64,000 nt of DNA from Alistipes sp. (lineage in GTDB: Bacteria > Bacteroidota > Bacteroidia > Bacteroidales > Rikenellaceae): the NCBI GenBank assembly GCA_017629035.1, contig JAGBXX010000010.1, positions 1 to 64,000 of the forward strand, written 5' to 3'. Made by a program: the position numbers and the translations under genes. Under the pieces are notes generated by a model. The model was given only the letters and a program-made list of their open reading frames with translations, was not told where the DNA came from and searched no databases. Below are positions 1-8,305 of this stretch, one piece after another; the stretch's first letter is position 1, and each line of letters begins with the position of its first letter.

Positions 1-1009
<1,009 letters not shown>

Positions 1010-1192
1010 ATGTTAGAATACCTAATTGTCTGTCCGCTTGCTATTGTTGCGGCACTCTTTGGTGTTGCGGGCAACTATATCGGTGCCAATCACTTTGCAA
1101 AAAAAGGAGTCGGTTTTGTCAAGCCACTCACGATTTTCGTTTTGGCGATATTCTTCATAAAACTCTGCTACGAACTCTTTATCGCAAAATAA
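1010..1192 (+). CDS. 60-residue membrane peptide resembling the C-terminus of TSUP (TauE/SafE) transporters
   Basis: The 60 residues form two hydrophobic segments around a GNYIGANHFAKKG loop and end in a Phe/Ile/Leu-rich helix. This resembles the last two helices of TSUP anion exporters (G-x-x-x-G-A-x-x-A-x-K-K-G ... IKLxYxL). A TGA codon sits two codons upstream, so in this frame it cannot be the end of a longer gene. It has its own near-consensus promoter and a hairpin right after the stop. It is either an expressed relic or a genuine small membrane protein; function unknown. The family resemblance is by eye. Confidence 0.6.
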   Translation: MLEYLIVCPLAIVAALFGVAGNYIGANHFAKKGVGFVKPLTIFVLAIFFIKLCYELFIAK

Positions 1193-1214
1193 AGGCGGTC
1201 TTTTTGGACCGCCT
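1193..1214. terminator. Hairpin between convergent genes
   Basis: AGGCGGTC and GACCGCCT pair across a 6-nt loop just after the small membrane gene and before the end of yggS. Short T-rich stretches flank it on both strands, so it may stop transcription from both sides. Confidence 0.65.
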
Positions 1215-1224
1215 AAATCTTTTA

Positions 1225-1884
1225 TTAATACTCTCTCGCGCCAAATATCGCTGTGCCTATACGCACCATGTTGGAGCCATGCTCAAGAGCAATAGGGTAG
1301 TCGTCGGACATGCCTATTGAGAGGGTGTCGAACTCCTCGCCAAACATTGGCTTTAGCTCCTCAAAAATCGCTCTAATACGCTCAAAATCATTGCGTACAA
1401 CACTCTCATCGTCGGTGTTCGATGCTATGGTCATCACGCCACGCACTCTCACGTGCTCCATTGTCTGAAGCTTGCCAGATGCGAGGTAGGCGTCGAGCTC
1501 CTCCTTTGCCCAACCCGACTTGCTCTGCTCCTGTGCCACGTGCACCTCGAGGAGTATATCTATGATTCGGTTGTTTTTGGCAGCCTGCTTCTCAATCTCC
1601 TCGATGAGTCGCTCGGAGTCAACCGACGAGATCATCGACACAAAGGGGGCGATATACTTTACCTTGTTTGTCTGAAGGTGGCCAATCATGTGCCAGCAAA
1701 TATCTTTTGGTAGCACCTCATATTTTGCCGTCATCTCCTGAGGGCGGCTCTCTCCAAAGATGCGCTGACCAGCATCGTATGCCTCCTGTAGTCGCTCTGC
1801 GGGGTGGAATTTCGACACCGCAACAAGGCTCACACCCGAGGGTAGCGTGGCCCAAATTCTCTCTAATCGCTGCTTGATATTCAT
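1225..1884 (-). CDS. yggS: YggS/PLPBP family PLP homeostasis protein
   Basis: 219 residues in a single alanine-racemase-like barrel that binds pyridoxal 5'-phosphate without known catalysis and buffers PLP. Visible: the Schiff-base lysine K25 in AVSKFHP, FGESRPQE, HMIGHLQTNK, the SGW motif, and the closing phosphate-binding stretch GMSDDYPIALEHGSNMVRIG. Start M (1884) is preferred to an in-frame ATG at 1911, because the promoter at 1909-1939 places transcription start near 1903, downstream of that codon. It converges on the small TSUP-like gene. Confidence 0.93.
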   Translation of the reverse strand: MNIKQRLERIWATLPSGVSLVAVSKFHPAERLQEAYDAGQRIFGESRPQEMTAKYEVLPKDICWHMIGHLQTNKVKYIAPFVSMISSVDSERLIEEIEKQAAKNNRIIDILLEVHVAQEQSKSGWAKEELDAYLASGKLQTMEHVRVRGVMTIASNTDDESVVRNDFERIRAIFEELKPMFGEEFDTLSIGMSDDYPIALEHGSNMVRIGTAIFGAREY

Positions 1885-1908
1885 AGCTTGTGAGTTAACT
1901 TTAGAGCA

Positions 1909-1939
1909 CAAAATTATAAATTATCGCGAAACGCTACAA
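1909..1939 (-). promoter_or_regulatory. Promoter for yggS (TTG-N20-TAATTTTG)
   Basis: On the minus strand TTG (1939-1937) and TAATTTTG (1916-1909) are separated by 20 bp, as in the Bacteroidota consensus. On the opposite strand TATCTTTG at 1959-1966 fits the -7 box of the rightward dipeptidase gene, but no TTG lies at the right distance there. Confidence 0.65.
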
Positions 1940-2013
1940 CTATTTCAAAATAAAATTGTATCTTTGAGAGATTTTATGAAATAATTGTAAAATAAATAAC
2001 CTAAAACCAAAGT

Positions 2014-3642
2014 ATGAAAAGATTTCTTAAAGTGATTGCCCTTGTGGGTGCATTTCTTGGCACGGTCGCTACGGCTGATGCTTGTACAAACTTTATTGTT
2101 ACTCGTGGTGCGTCGACCGATGGCTCAAACATGGTAACCTATGCTGCCGACTCACACGGCCTCTACGGCTCGCTCTACCAGTATATCCCTGGTAAGTTCA
2201 CCGAGATGATGGATGTGACTGAGTGGGATACTGGTCGCTACATTGGTCAGATTGCTCAGCAGTTGTTGCGTTACCGCACTCTCGGTAACTCAAACGAGCA
2301 CTCGTTGTTCATCACCGAGACAACATTTGGTGGTCGTCATGAGCTCGAGGATCCAAAGGGTGGTATCGACTACGGCTCGCTTATCTACATCACATTGCAG
2401 CGTGCTAAGACAGCTCGTGAGGCTATCGACATCATTGTAGAGTTGGCAAATACCTATGGCTACTGCTCATCGGGTGAGTCATTCTCGCTTATTGACCAGA
2501 ACGAGGCATGGATCATGGAGCTTATCGGCAAGGGTCCAGAGGATAAGGGTATCGTGTGGGTAGCACGTCGTATTCCTGATGGCTATGTTTGCGCTCATGC
2601 TAACCAGGCACGTATCACTACATTCCCATGGAACGATCCTGAGAACTGTATCTACGCTCCAGATGTTGCTGACGTAGCTCGTAAGTTTGGCTGGTTCGAG
2701 GGCGAGAACAAGGATTTCAGCTTTGCTGAGGCTTATGCTCCACTCGATTTTGGTGCTATGCGTGGTTGCGAGGGTCGTGTATGGTCATTCTTCCGCACTG
2801 TTGCCGAGGGTATGGATCAGTACGAGGACTACGCTATGGGTCACAACCCAGCTAACCGCATGCCATTGTGGGTGAAGCCTTCTAAGAAGATCTCTCCAAA
2901 GTTGCTCATGGACTGCATGCGTGACCACTACGAGGGTACTAAGATGGATATGACAAACGACATTGGTGCTGGTGGCGAGGGTTGCCCATACCGCTGGCGT
3001 CCTATGTACTTCGAGGTTGACGGCGTAGAGTATTGCAACGAGCGTGCAACAGCTACTCAGCAGACAGGTTTCTGGTTGGTAGGTCAGGCACGTCCAGGCA
3101 AGGTGGGTATCCTCTGGTTTGGTACCGACGATGCTGCTACATCGCCATTGACACCTATCTATGTTAACTCTTTGGAGGTTCCTGAGTGCTTGCGCGAGGG
3201 TAATGGTACTATGCTTAAGTACTCTGATACATCTATGTTCTGGATTACTAACCGTGTTGCTCAGTTTGCTTACTTGCGCTATAATATTATAGGTAAGCAT
3301 GTGCGTGAGTTTGTAGACACTTGGGAGAACAAGATGCTCGAGCTTGTGCCTGCTATGGATGCTAAGATTGGCAGCGCTAAGAACGCAAAGAAGGCAGCTA
3401 AGGTTGCTACTGAGATCACAGTAAATACAGCACAGGAGCTCTTCGATATCTGGGTAGATCTCGACAAGTATCTCATGATTAAGTATATCGACGGTAATGT
3501 TAAGGGTGAGGATGCTAATGGCTTTGTTGACAATGGCAATGGCAAGGATATCCCTGGCGTTATCGAGCAGCCTGGCTACACTGAGAAGTGGAAGAGAGCT
3601 GTTGCTCAGGATAAGGGTGAGATTTTGAAGGTTGTTAAGTAG
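2014..3642 (+). CDS. Secreted C69-family dipeptidase
   Basis: 542 residues. A signal peptide (about 1-23) ends directly before Cys24 in ADACTNFIV. Cysteine at the mature N-terminus is the autocatalytically exposed Ntn nucleophile of C69 (PepD-like) dipeptidases. The TNFIVTRGASTDGS start and the Asn/Trp-rich body (GYCSSGESFSLIDQNEAW) are typical of the family, and the length fits the secreted form found in gut Bacteroidales. It probably trims dipeptides in the periplasm or outside the cell. lpdA follows after 23 nt and may be cotranscribed. Codons are GC-balanced like the neighbouring housekeeping genes. Confidence 0.9.
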   Translation: MKRFLKVIALVGAFLGTVATADACTNFIVTRGASTDGSNMVTYAADSHGLYGSLYQYIPGKFTEMMDVTEWDTGRYIGQIAQQLLRYRTLGNSNEHSLFITETTFGGRHELEDPKGGIDYGSLIYITLQRAKTAREAIDIIVELANTYGYCSSGESFSLIDQNEAWIMELIGKGPEDKGIVWVARRIPDGYVCAHANQARITTFPWNDPENCIYAPDVADVARKFGWFEGENKDFSFAEAYAPLDFGAMRGCEGRVWSFFRTVAEGMDQYEDYAMGHNPANRMPLWVKPSKKISPKLLMDCMRDHYEGTKMDMTNDIGAGGEGCPYRWRPMYFEVDGVEYCNERATATQQTGFWLVGQARPGKVGILWFGTDDAATSPLTPIYVNSLEVPECLREGNGTMLKYSDTSMFWITNRVAQFAYLRYNIIGKHVREFVDTWENKMLELVPAMDAKIGSAKNAKKAAKVATEITVNTAQELFDIWVDLDKYLMIKYIDGNVKGEDANGFVDNGNGKDIPGVIEQPGYTEKWKRAVAQDKGEILKVVK

Positions 3643-3665
3643 TAATAAAACAGAGAGTTATAACT

Positions 3666-5045
3666 ATGGAGAGATATGATATTATCGTTATCGGCTCGGG
3701 CCCTGGTGGCTATGTAGCTGCTATCCGTGCTGCGCAGTGCGGCAAGCGTGTGGCTATCGTTGAGAAGGCCGATGCTGGTGGCGTATGTCTTAACTGGGGT
3801 TGTATCCCTACCAAGGCTCTTGTTCGCTCGGCTCAGGTATATGCCGACTGCAAGGCTGCTGCAACCTATGGCGTAGCTATCGAGGGCGAGGTTAAGCCCG
3901 ACTGGACAAAGATGGTGGAGCGTGAGCGTATGGTGGCAACAACGATGAACAAGGGTGTTCAGTTCCTCTTGAAGAAGAATAACATCGACGTTATCGCTGG
4001 CTTTGGTCGCCTTAAGGCTGCTGATACTGTGGAGGTTGAGGGCGTAGACTACGAGGCTGACCATATCATCCTCGCTACGGGTGCTCGTCCACGTGTAATG
4101 CCATTTATGCCTATCGATGGCAAGCATATCATCTCGTCTAAGGAGGCTCTTGTGTTGCCTGAGCTTCCTGAGACTATGGTCGTTGTGGGATCTGGAGCTA
4201 TCGGCTCGGAGTTTGCCTACATCTACGCTACTATGGGCGTTAAGGTTACCATTGTCGAGTATATGCCTCAGATTATGCCTCTCGAGGACGAGGATACTGC
4301 CAAGGCTATGGAGCGTGCCTTCCGCAAGCTTCGTGCTACGGTTATGACCTCTACCACTGTTAAGTCTGTTGCCGTGCGTGAGGATGGCAAGTGCGACGTT
4401 GTTGTCGAGGGTAAGAAGGGCGAGCAGACACTCGAGGCCGATGTTGTTCTCTCGGCAGTAGGTATCAAGTCTAACCTCGAGGATATGGGTCTTGAGGAGC
4501 TTGGCGTGGAGATCGAGCGTGATAAGGTTAAGGTCGATGAGCACTACAAGACATCGGTTGATGGCGTCTATGCTATTGGCGATATCATCGCAACACCTGC
4601 CCTTGCACACGTTGCTTCGGCCGAGGCTATCCACTGCGTGGAGCATATCTGCGGCTTGAATCCTGAGGCTGTTGATTATAGCACTATTCCATCGTGCATC
4701 TTCACATCGCCCGAGGTTGCATCGGTGGGTATGACCGAGGCTCAGGTTAAGGCTCAGGGCATTGAGTATAAGGTGGGTAAGTTCCCTTACACTGCTTCGG
4801 GCAAGGCTACTGCCGCTGGTGAGCGTGATGGCTTCGTGAAGCTTATCTTCGATGCTGAGGAGCGACTCCTCGGTGCTCACTTCGTGGGCCACAACGTTAC
4901 CGAGATGATTGGCGAGCCTACGCTTGCTAAGGTCTTGGGTGTTAGCGCACACCGCATCGCACGCACTATCCATGCACACCCCTCAATGCACGAGGCTGTG
5001 ATGGAGGCTGCTGAGGATGCTCTTGGTTGCTCAATCCACATGTAA
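3666..5045 (+). CDS. lpdA: Dihydrolipoyl dehydrogenase (E3)
   Basis: 459 residues, the normal length. FAD dinucleotide fold GSGPGG (residues 10-15), redox-active disulfide C41-x4-C46 in GGVCLNWGCIPTK, NAD-binding GSGAIGSEF, the second FAD motif YAIGDI, and the C-terminal catalytic His438/Glu443 in HPSMHE. It reoxidises lipoamide in 2-oxoacid dehydrogenase or glycine cleavage complexes. No E1, E2 or GCV partner genes are next to it. It follows the C69 peptidase by 23 nt. Its TAA stop is also the first base triplet of the first copy of the intergenic hairpin element. Confidence 0.97.
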   Translation: MERYDIIVIGSGPGGYVAAIRAAQCGKRVAIVEKADAGGVCLNWGCIPTKALVRSAQVYADCKAAATYGVAIEGEVKPDWTKMVERERMVATTMNKGVQFLLKKNNIDVIAGFGRLKAADTVEVEGVDYEADHIILATGARPRVMPFMPIDGKHIISSKEALVLPELPETMVVVGSGAIGSEFAYIYATMGVKVTIVEYMPQIMPLEDEDTAKAMERAFRKLRATVMTSTTVKSVAVREDGKCDVVVEGKKGEQTLEADVVLSAVGIKSNLEDMGLEELGVEIERDKVKVDEHYKTSVDGVYAIGDIIATPALAHVASAEAIHCVEHICGLNPEAVDYSTIPSCIFTSPEVASVGMTEAQVKAQGIEYKVGKFPYTASGKATAAGERDGFVKLIFDAEERLLGAHFVGHNVTEMIGEPTLAKVLGVSAHRIARTIHAHPSMHEAVMEAAEDALGCSIHM

Positions 5046-5280
5046 TTTGTTGTGATAAGGGGTCATTCTCGGCCCATCCCAAAAAGTAAGACCCCTCGGG
5101 CTGTACGTTTGAGTACTATCCCGAGGGGTCTTCTTTTGCGATAGACCAAGCCTAACCCCTTCTAACAACAAATTTAGTGGTGCTAATTGAGGTGGAATTT
5201 ATAGGGAATAATAGGGACGATTAGGACGATTAGGACGATTAGGACGATAAGGCGAGGGTATCACTTCCCTATCTTCCCTA
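5043..5280 (+). repeat. Intergenic hairpin element, copy 1
   Basis: Starts inside the lpdA stop codon. Outer inverted ends AATTTGTTGT (5044-5053) and ACAACAAATT (5165-5174) enclose 131 bp. Inside is a strong hairpin (5088-5132; arms GACCCCTCGGG and CCCGAGGGGTC around GTAC-GTTTGA-GTAC). A conserved tail AGTGGTGCTAATtGAGGTG follows, then a run of 9-bp GACGATTAG repeats and the 28-bp block 5242-5269. Copy 2 lies at 6380-6600. It probably also terminates lpdA. Between 5281 and 5380 only a weak promoter-like pair (TTG 5308, TACCTTCG 5329) is seen. Confidence 0.8.
5088..5132 (+). terminator. Hairpin terminator after lpdA, inside repeat copy 1
   Basis: A 13-bp stem (AAGACCCCTCGGG / CCCGAGGGGTCTT) continues into a GTAC/GTAC inner stem and is followed by TTCTTTTG. 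It fits a rho-independent terminator. Confidence 0.7.
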
Positions 5281-5380
5281 TCACCCCAAACTTTTACCTT
5301 CAACCTTTTGTTTTTCACCTTTTTTTCGTACCTTCGTTGTAGAAACATTTAACTACAATCATAACTTAAACACAATAACT

Positions 5381-6382
5381 ATGAAACGCCTATTTTTACT
5401 CATTGCCCTATGTGGCTCAATAGTTGCGGCCAAGGCACAAGCTCCCGAGCGTCAAAATTGGAATGAAGATTTTCCACTCTATGGCAATGTCGAGTCTGTG
5501 ACCGTGACAAAGTATAAGCTACAGGATAAATTTGGCGAGGTTATTAGAGGCGATGTCCAATATAAGAGTAAATATTGCTTTAATAATGCTGGAGATGTGA
5601 TTGAGGAGGCTAGTTACAACTCTGATGGCTCGTTGGCTCGTAAGTATATTTATAAATACGACTCCTCTGGAAATAGGATTGAGCGTGCTGCATACAACTC
5701 TGATGGCTCGTTGTATTATAAGTATATTTATAAATACAACTCCTATGGAAATATGATTGAGGAGGATTATTACAACTCTGATGGCTCGTTGCAGAGAAAG
5801 AGTATTTATAAATACGAATCCTCTGGAAATAAGATTGGGGCGGCTGAATACAACTCTGATGGATCGTTGAGTGGTAAGTATATTTATAAATACGATTCCT
5901 CTGGAAATAAGATTGAGGATGCTATTTACAACTCTGCTGGTCCATGTGGTAAGAGTATTTATAAATACGACTCCTATGGAAATATGATTGAGAAAGCTTT
6001 ATACTACTCTGATGGCTCGTTGAATTGGAAGCATATTTATAAATACGACTCCTCTGGAAATAAGATTGAGGATGCTGGTTGGAACTATAATGGCAGGTTG
6101 GATTGGAAGAATATTTATAAATACGACTCCTCTGGAAATATGATTGAGGATGCTAGGTACGACTACTCTGATGGCTCATTGCATTGGAAGAATATTTATA
6201 AATACGACTCCTCTGGAAATAAGATTGAGAAGGCTTGCTACAACTCTGATGGCTCGTTGGATTCTAAGTTGATTTATAAATACGACTCATCAAGAAATCG
6301 AATTGAAGCGACCTTGTATAACGACGAAGCGCTAATACCTGTATCTCAAAGTGAGATAAAGATTGTTTATCGCAACGAGTAA
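5381..6382 (+). CDS. Secreted protein of tandem 23-residue YD-like repeats
   Basis: 333 residues. Signal peptide 1-19 (cleavage near AKA-QAPERQNW), a ~55-residue N-terminal region, then about ten repeats of the pattern YNSDGSLxxKxIYKYDSSGNxIExA (residues ~75-315). These resemble YD/RHS-type beta-hairpin repeats, but no toxin or core domain follows. The repeats are nearly identical in DNA (69-bp unit), which indicates recent expansion or gene conversion. The gene is more AT-rich than lpdA and truA. It is flanked by two copies of the hairpin element, as if the gene and elements form one unit. A more diverged relative with the same PERQNW start lies at 23435-24535. Function unknown. Confidence 0.85.
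   Translation: MKRLFLLIALCGSIVAAKAQAPERQNWNEDFPLYGNVESVTVTKYKLQDKFGEVIRGDVQYKSKYCFNNAGDVIEEASYNSDGSLARKYIYKYDSSGNRIERAAYNSDGSLYYKYIYKYNSYGNMIEEDYYNSDGSLQRKSIYKYESSGNKIGAAEYNSDGSLSGKYIYKYDSSGNKIEDAIYNSAGPCGKSIYKYDSYGNMIEKALYYSDGSLNWKHIYKYDSSGNKIEDAGWNYNGRLDWKNIYKYDSSGNMIEDARYDYSDGSLHWKNIYKYDSSGNKIEKACYNSDGSLDSKLIYKYDSSRNRIEATLYNDEALIPVSQSEIKIVYRNE
5595..6300 (+). repeat. Tandem 69-bp coding repeats
   Basis: Successive units share long identical blocks such as TATTTATAAATACGACTCC and TCTGGAAATAAGATTGAG, including third codon positions. The variable positions cluster at the same two to four codons of each unit. Boundaries are approximate. Confidence 0.8.
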
Positions 6383-6600
6383 TTTGTTGTGATAAGAGGT
6401 CGATTGCGGCCCCTAACAAAAAATGCCACCAATGGGACGTACATCAAGTACTACCCATCGGTGGCTTTATCATGTCAAGGCCACATCTGCAACCCTTCTA
6501 ACAACAAATTTAGTGGTGCTAATCGAGGTGAAATTTATGGGGGAAATAGGGAATAATAGGGAGGATGGGGAAGTGATACCCTCGCCTTATCGTCCTAATT
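6380..6600 (+). repeat. Intergenic hairpin element, copy 2
   Basis: Begins in the TAA stop of the repeat protein, as copy 1 does for lpdA. Ends AATTTGTTGT (6381-6390) and ACAACAAATT (6501-6510) enclose 130 bp. The central hairpin 6425-6465 keeps the GTAC loop, but its arms have a different, still complementary sequence (GCCACC-ATGGG / CCCAT-GGTGGC). The shared tail TAGTGGTGCTAATcGAGGTG follows. The 28-bp block at 6568-6595 is the exact reverse complement of 5242-5269, so the distal part is inverted relative to copy 1. 6601-6744 is pyrimidine-rich and shows no gene. Confidence 0.8.
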
Positions 6601-6744
6601 GTCCCAATCGTCCCAATCTCCTTAAACTCTCTAAACTCACTATCTCCGCGCTCCTCATTTATCCCATTCGTCCCATTCCCCCTATCTTCCCCACCTCTCT
6701 CACAAAATAAACCCTGAGTGAACCACACTTTCCTCTTTTTTTCT

Positions 6745-6752
6745 TATCTTTG
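6745..6752 (+). promoter_or_regulatory. -7 box TATCTTTG upstream of truA
   Basis: TATCTTTG lies 20 bp before ATG 6772. No TTG is found at the usual upstream distance, so the site is only partly supported. Confidence 0.45.
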
Positions 6753-6771
6753 TGCAGAAAATAGGATTTCT

Positions 6772-7500
6772 ATGCGATACTTTATAGAGCTTCAATACGA
6801 TGGTGCTGCATACTTCGGCTGGCAGCGACAGCCCGACGCAGTGACCGTGCAGGGTACAATCGAGCAGAAACTATCTATGCTCCTTCGCTCGCCCCATGAG
6901 ATTGTGGGTGCGGGACGTACCGACACGGGCGTAAATGCCTCGTTCTATATCGCCCATTTCGATAGCGAGCAGAGTGTCGATTGCCATCAGCTATGCTACA
7001 AACTCAACAAGGTGCTGCCCGACGATATAGCCATAATTCGTATCTACGAGGTTGAGCCTACGAAACATGCTCGTTTCGATGCTAAGAGCCGTGAATATAC
7101 CTACTTGGTAACCTCTCGTAAGGCCCCTTTTCGACGCTTCTCGGCGTGGCATTTTGCCGTGGAGCTCGATGTCGAAAAGATGAACGCAGCAGCTGCAAAA
7201 CTCCTTGAGCACGATGACTTTACGTCGTTTGCCAAGCTCAATTCAAACAATAAGACCAATATTTGCCATGTCACTCATGCCGAGTGGCAAGTGGAGGCTG
7301 ATGGCACGTTGCGTTTTACTATCCGTGCCGACAGATTTTTGCGCAATATGGTGCGTGCCATTGTGGGTACTCTTGTCGATGTTGGCCGAGGACGATATAG
7401 TGTCGAGGAGTTCGAAGATATCATCCTCTCCAAGGATCTCTCACGCTCGAGTGCCGGAGCCCCTGCCTGCGGACTTTTCCTCTCGAATGTTGAGTATTAG
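6772..7500 (+). CDS. truA: tRNA pseudouridine(38-40) synthase TruA
   Basis: 242 residues; isomerises uridines 38-40 in tRNA anticodon arms. MRYFIELQYDG start, catalytic Asp51 in GAGRTDTGV, YxxAHFDS, ARFDAKSREYTYL, and the C-terminal FLRNMVRAIVGTLVDVGRG segment are all present. An in-frame ATG at 6718 lies upstream of the likely promoter and its extension is not family-like, so ATG 6772 is chosen. dapB follows from its own promoter 66 bp later. Confidence 0.96.
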   Translation: MRYFIELQYDGAAYFGWQRQPDAVTVQGTIEQKLSMLLRSPHEIVGAGRTDTGVNASFYIAHFDSEQSVDCHQLCYKLNKVLPDDIAIIRIYEVEPTKHARFDAKSREYTYLVTSRKAPFRRFSAWHFAVELDVEKMNAAAAKLLEHDDFTSFAKLNSNNKTNICHVTHAEWQVEADGTLRFTIRADRFLRNMVRAIVGTLVDVGRGRYSVEEFEDIILSKDLSRSSAGAPACGLFLSNVEY

Positions 7501-7505
7501 TGCTA

Positions 7506-7536
7506 TTGCAAAAAAAGATATTTTTTTGTATCTTTG
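7506..7536 (+). promoter_or_regulatory. Promoter for dapB (TTG-N20-TATCTTTG)
   Basis: TTG at 7506-7508 and TATCTTTG at 7529-7536 with 20-bp spacing; start ATG is at 7567. It may drive the whole dapB-lepB-yigZ-uvrA run. Confidence 0.75.
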
Positions 7537-7566
7537 CCCGCAAAAATTTAAATCTTAGGAATCACT

Positions 7567-8277
7567 ATGAATTGTGCTATTATAGGTCACGGCAAGATGG
7601 GTCGTGAGATTGAGCGTATTTTGGCTGAGCGTGGCCATAAGGTTCAGCTCGTTGTCGATGAGAATAATGCCGAGGAGCTCACTGCTGAGAACCTCAAGGG
7701 TGTAGATGTATGTTTCGAGTTTACCACTCCCGACACTGCGGCACACAACGTGCGCACAGTGCTCGAGGCTGGTTGCCGTGTGGTGTGTGGCACTACAGGC
7801 TGGCTCTCAGAGCTCAAGGCTATGGAGGCATTGGCTGTGGAGCGTGGCGGTGCGTTGTTTTATGCTTCGAACTTCTCTATCGGCGTCAATATCATGTTCC
7901 GCATCAACCGTCGTTTGGCCGAGCTTATGAATCCTCATGGCGAGTATAATGTGCGTATCGAGGAGACTCACCACATGTGGAAGAAGGATGCGCCAAGTGG
8001 CACAGCTATCACCCTTGCTGAGGGTATTATCGAGGGCATGGATCGCAAGTCATCGTGGGTGAATAACCGCAAGGGTAAGCCCGAGGAGATCGAGATCGAG
8101 TCACACCGCGAGGGTATGGTCCCAGGTATTCACACCATCACCTACACTGCTGCCGACGACACACTCACGCTCAAGCACAACATCATCAACCGCCGTGCTT
8201 TGGCTCTTGGTGCAGTTGTTGCGGGTGAGTATCTCCAGGATAAGCAGGGTGTGCACACTATGGACAACTTGTTGTAG
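7567..8277 (+). CDS. dapB: 4-hydroxy-tetrahydrodipicolinate reductase
   Basis: 236 residues; NAD(P)H-dependent step of the lysine/diaminopimelate pathway. Nucleotide-binding GHGKMG at 7-12, CGTTGW, and the catalytic HHMWKKDAPSGTA motif with His135, His136 and Lys139 are intact. It is shorter than the E. coli enzyme, as usual in Bacteroidota. Followed by lepB after 28 bp, probably in one transcript. No other dap genes are nearby. Confidence 0.96.
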   Translation: MNCAIIGHGKMGREIERILAERGHKVQLVVDENNAEELTAENLKGVDVCFEFTTPDTAAHNVRTVLEAGCRVVCGTTGWLSELKAMEALAVERGGALFYASNFSIGVNIMFRINRRLAELMNPHGEYNVRIEETHHMWKKDAPSGTAITLAEGIIEGMDRKSSWVNNRKGKPEEIEIESHREGMVPGIHTITYTAADDTLTLKHNIINRRALALGAVVAGEYLQDKQGVHTMDNLL

Positions 8278-8305
8278 TGTTGTCTACTCCTAAAGTCTTG
8301 AATTT

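Noticed and set aside
3606..4979. 457-codon minus-strand open frame opposite lpdA
   Set aside because: Low-complexity Leu/Ser/His-rich sequence with no domain; lpdA on the other strand is certain. Same reason for long antisense frames opposite uvrA (11546-12340), radA and AraC (50134-50961).
5043..5174. Hairpin element considered as an integron attC site
   Set aside because: Variable stem with conserved ends is reminiscent, but the R/L core GTTRRRY and RYYYAAC pairs are not present in proper places and no integrase is seen.
5212..5250. Short tandem repeats GACGATTAG, considered as CRISPR or iteron array
   Set aside because: Only about four 9-bp units without spacers, and no cas or rep genes nearby.
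6423..6728. Two overlapping open frames (6423-6710 plus, 6519-6728 minus)
   Set aside because: They lie within the repeat element and its pyrimidine-rich tail; composition is low-complexity (many Pro/Ile or Gly/Arg).
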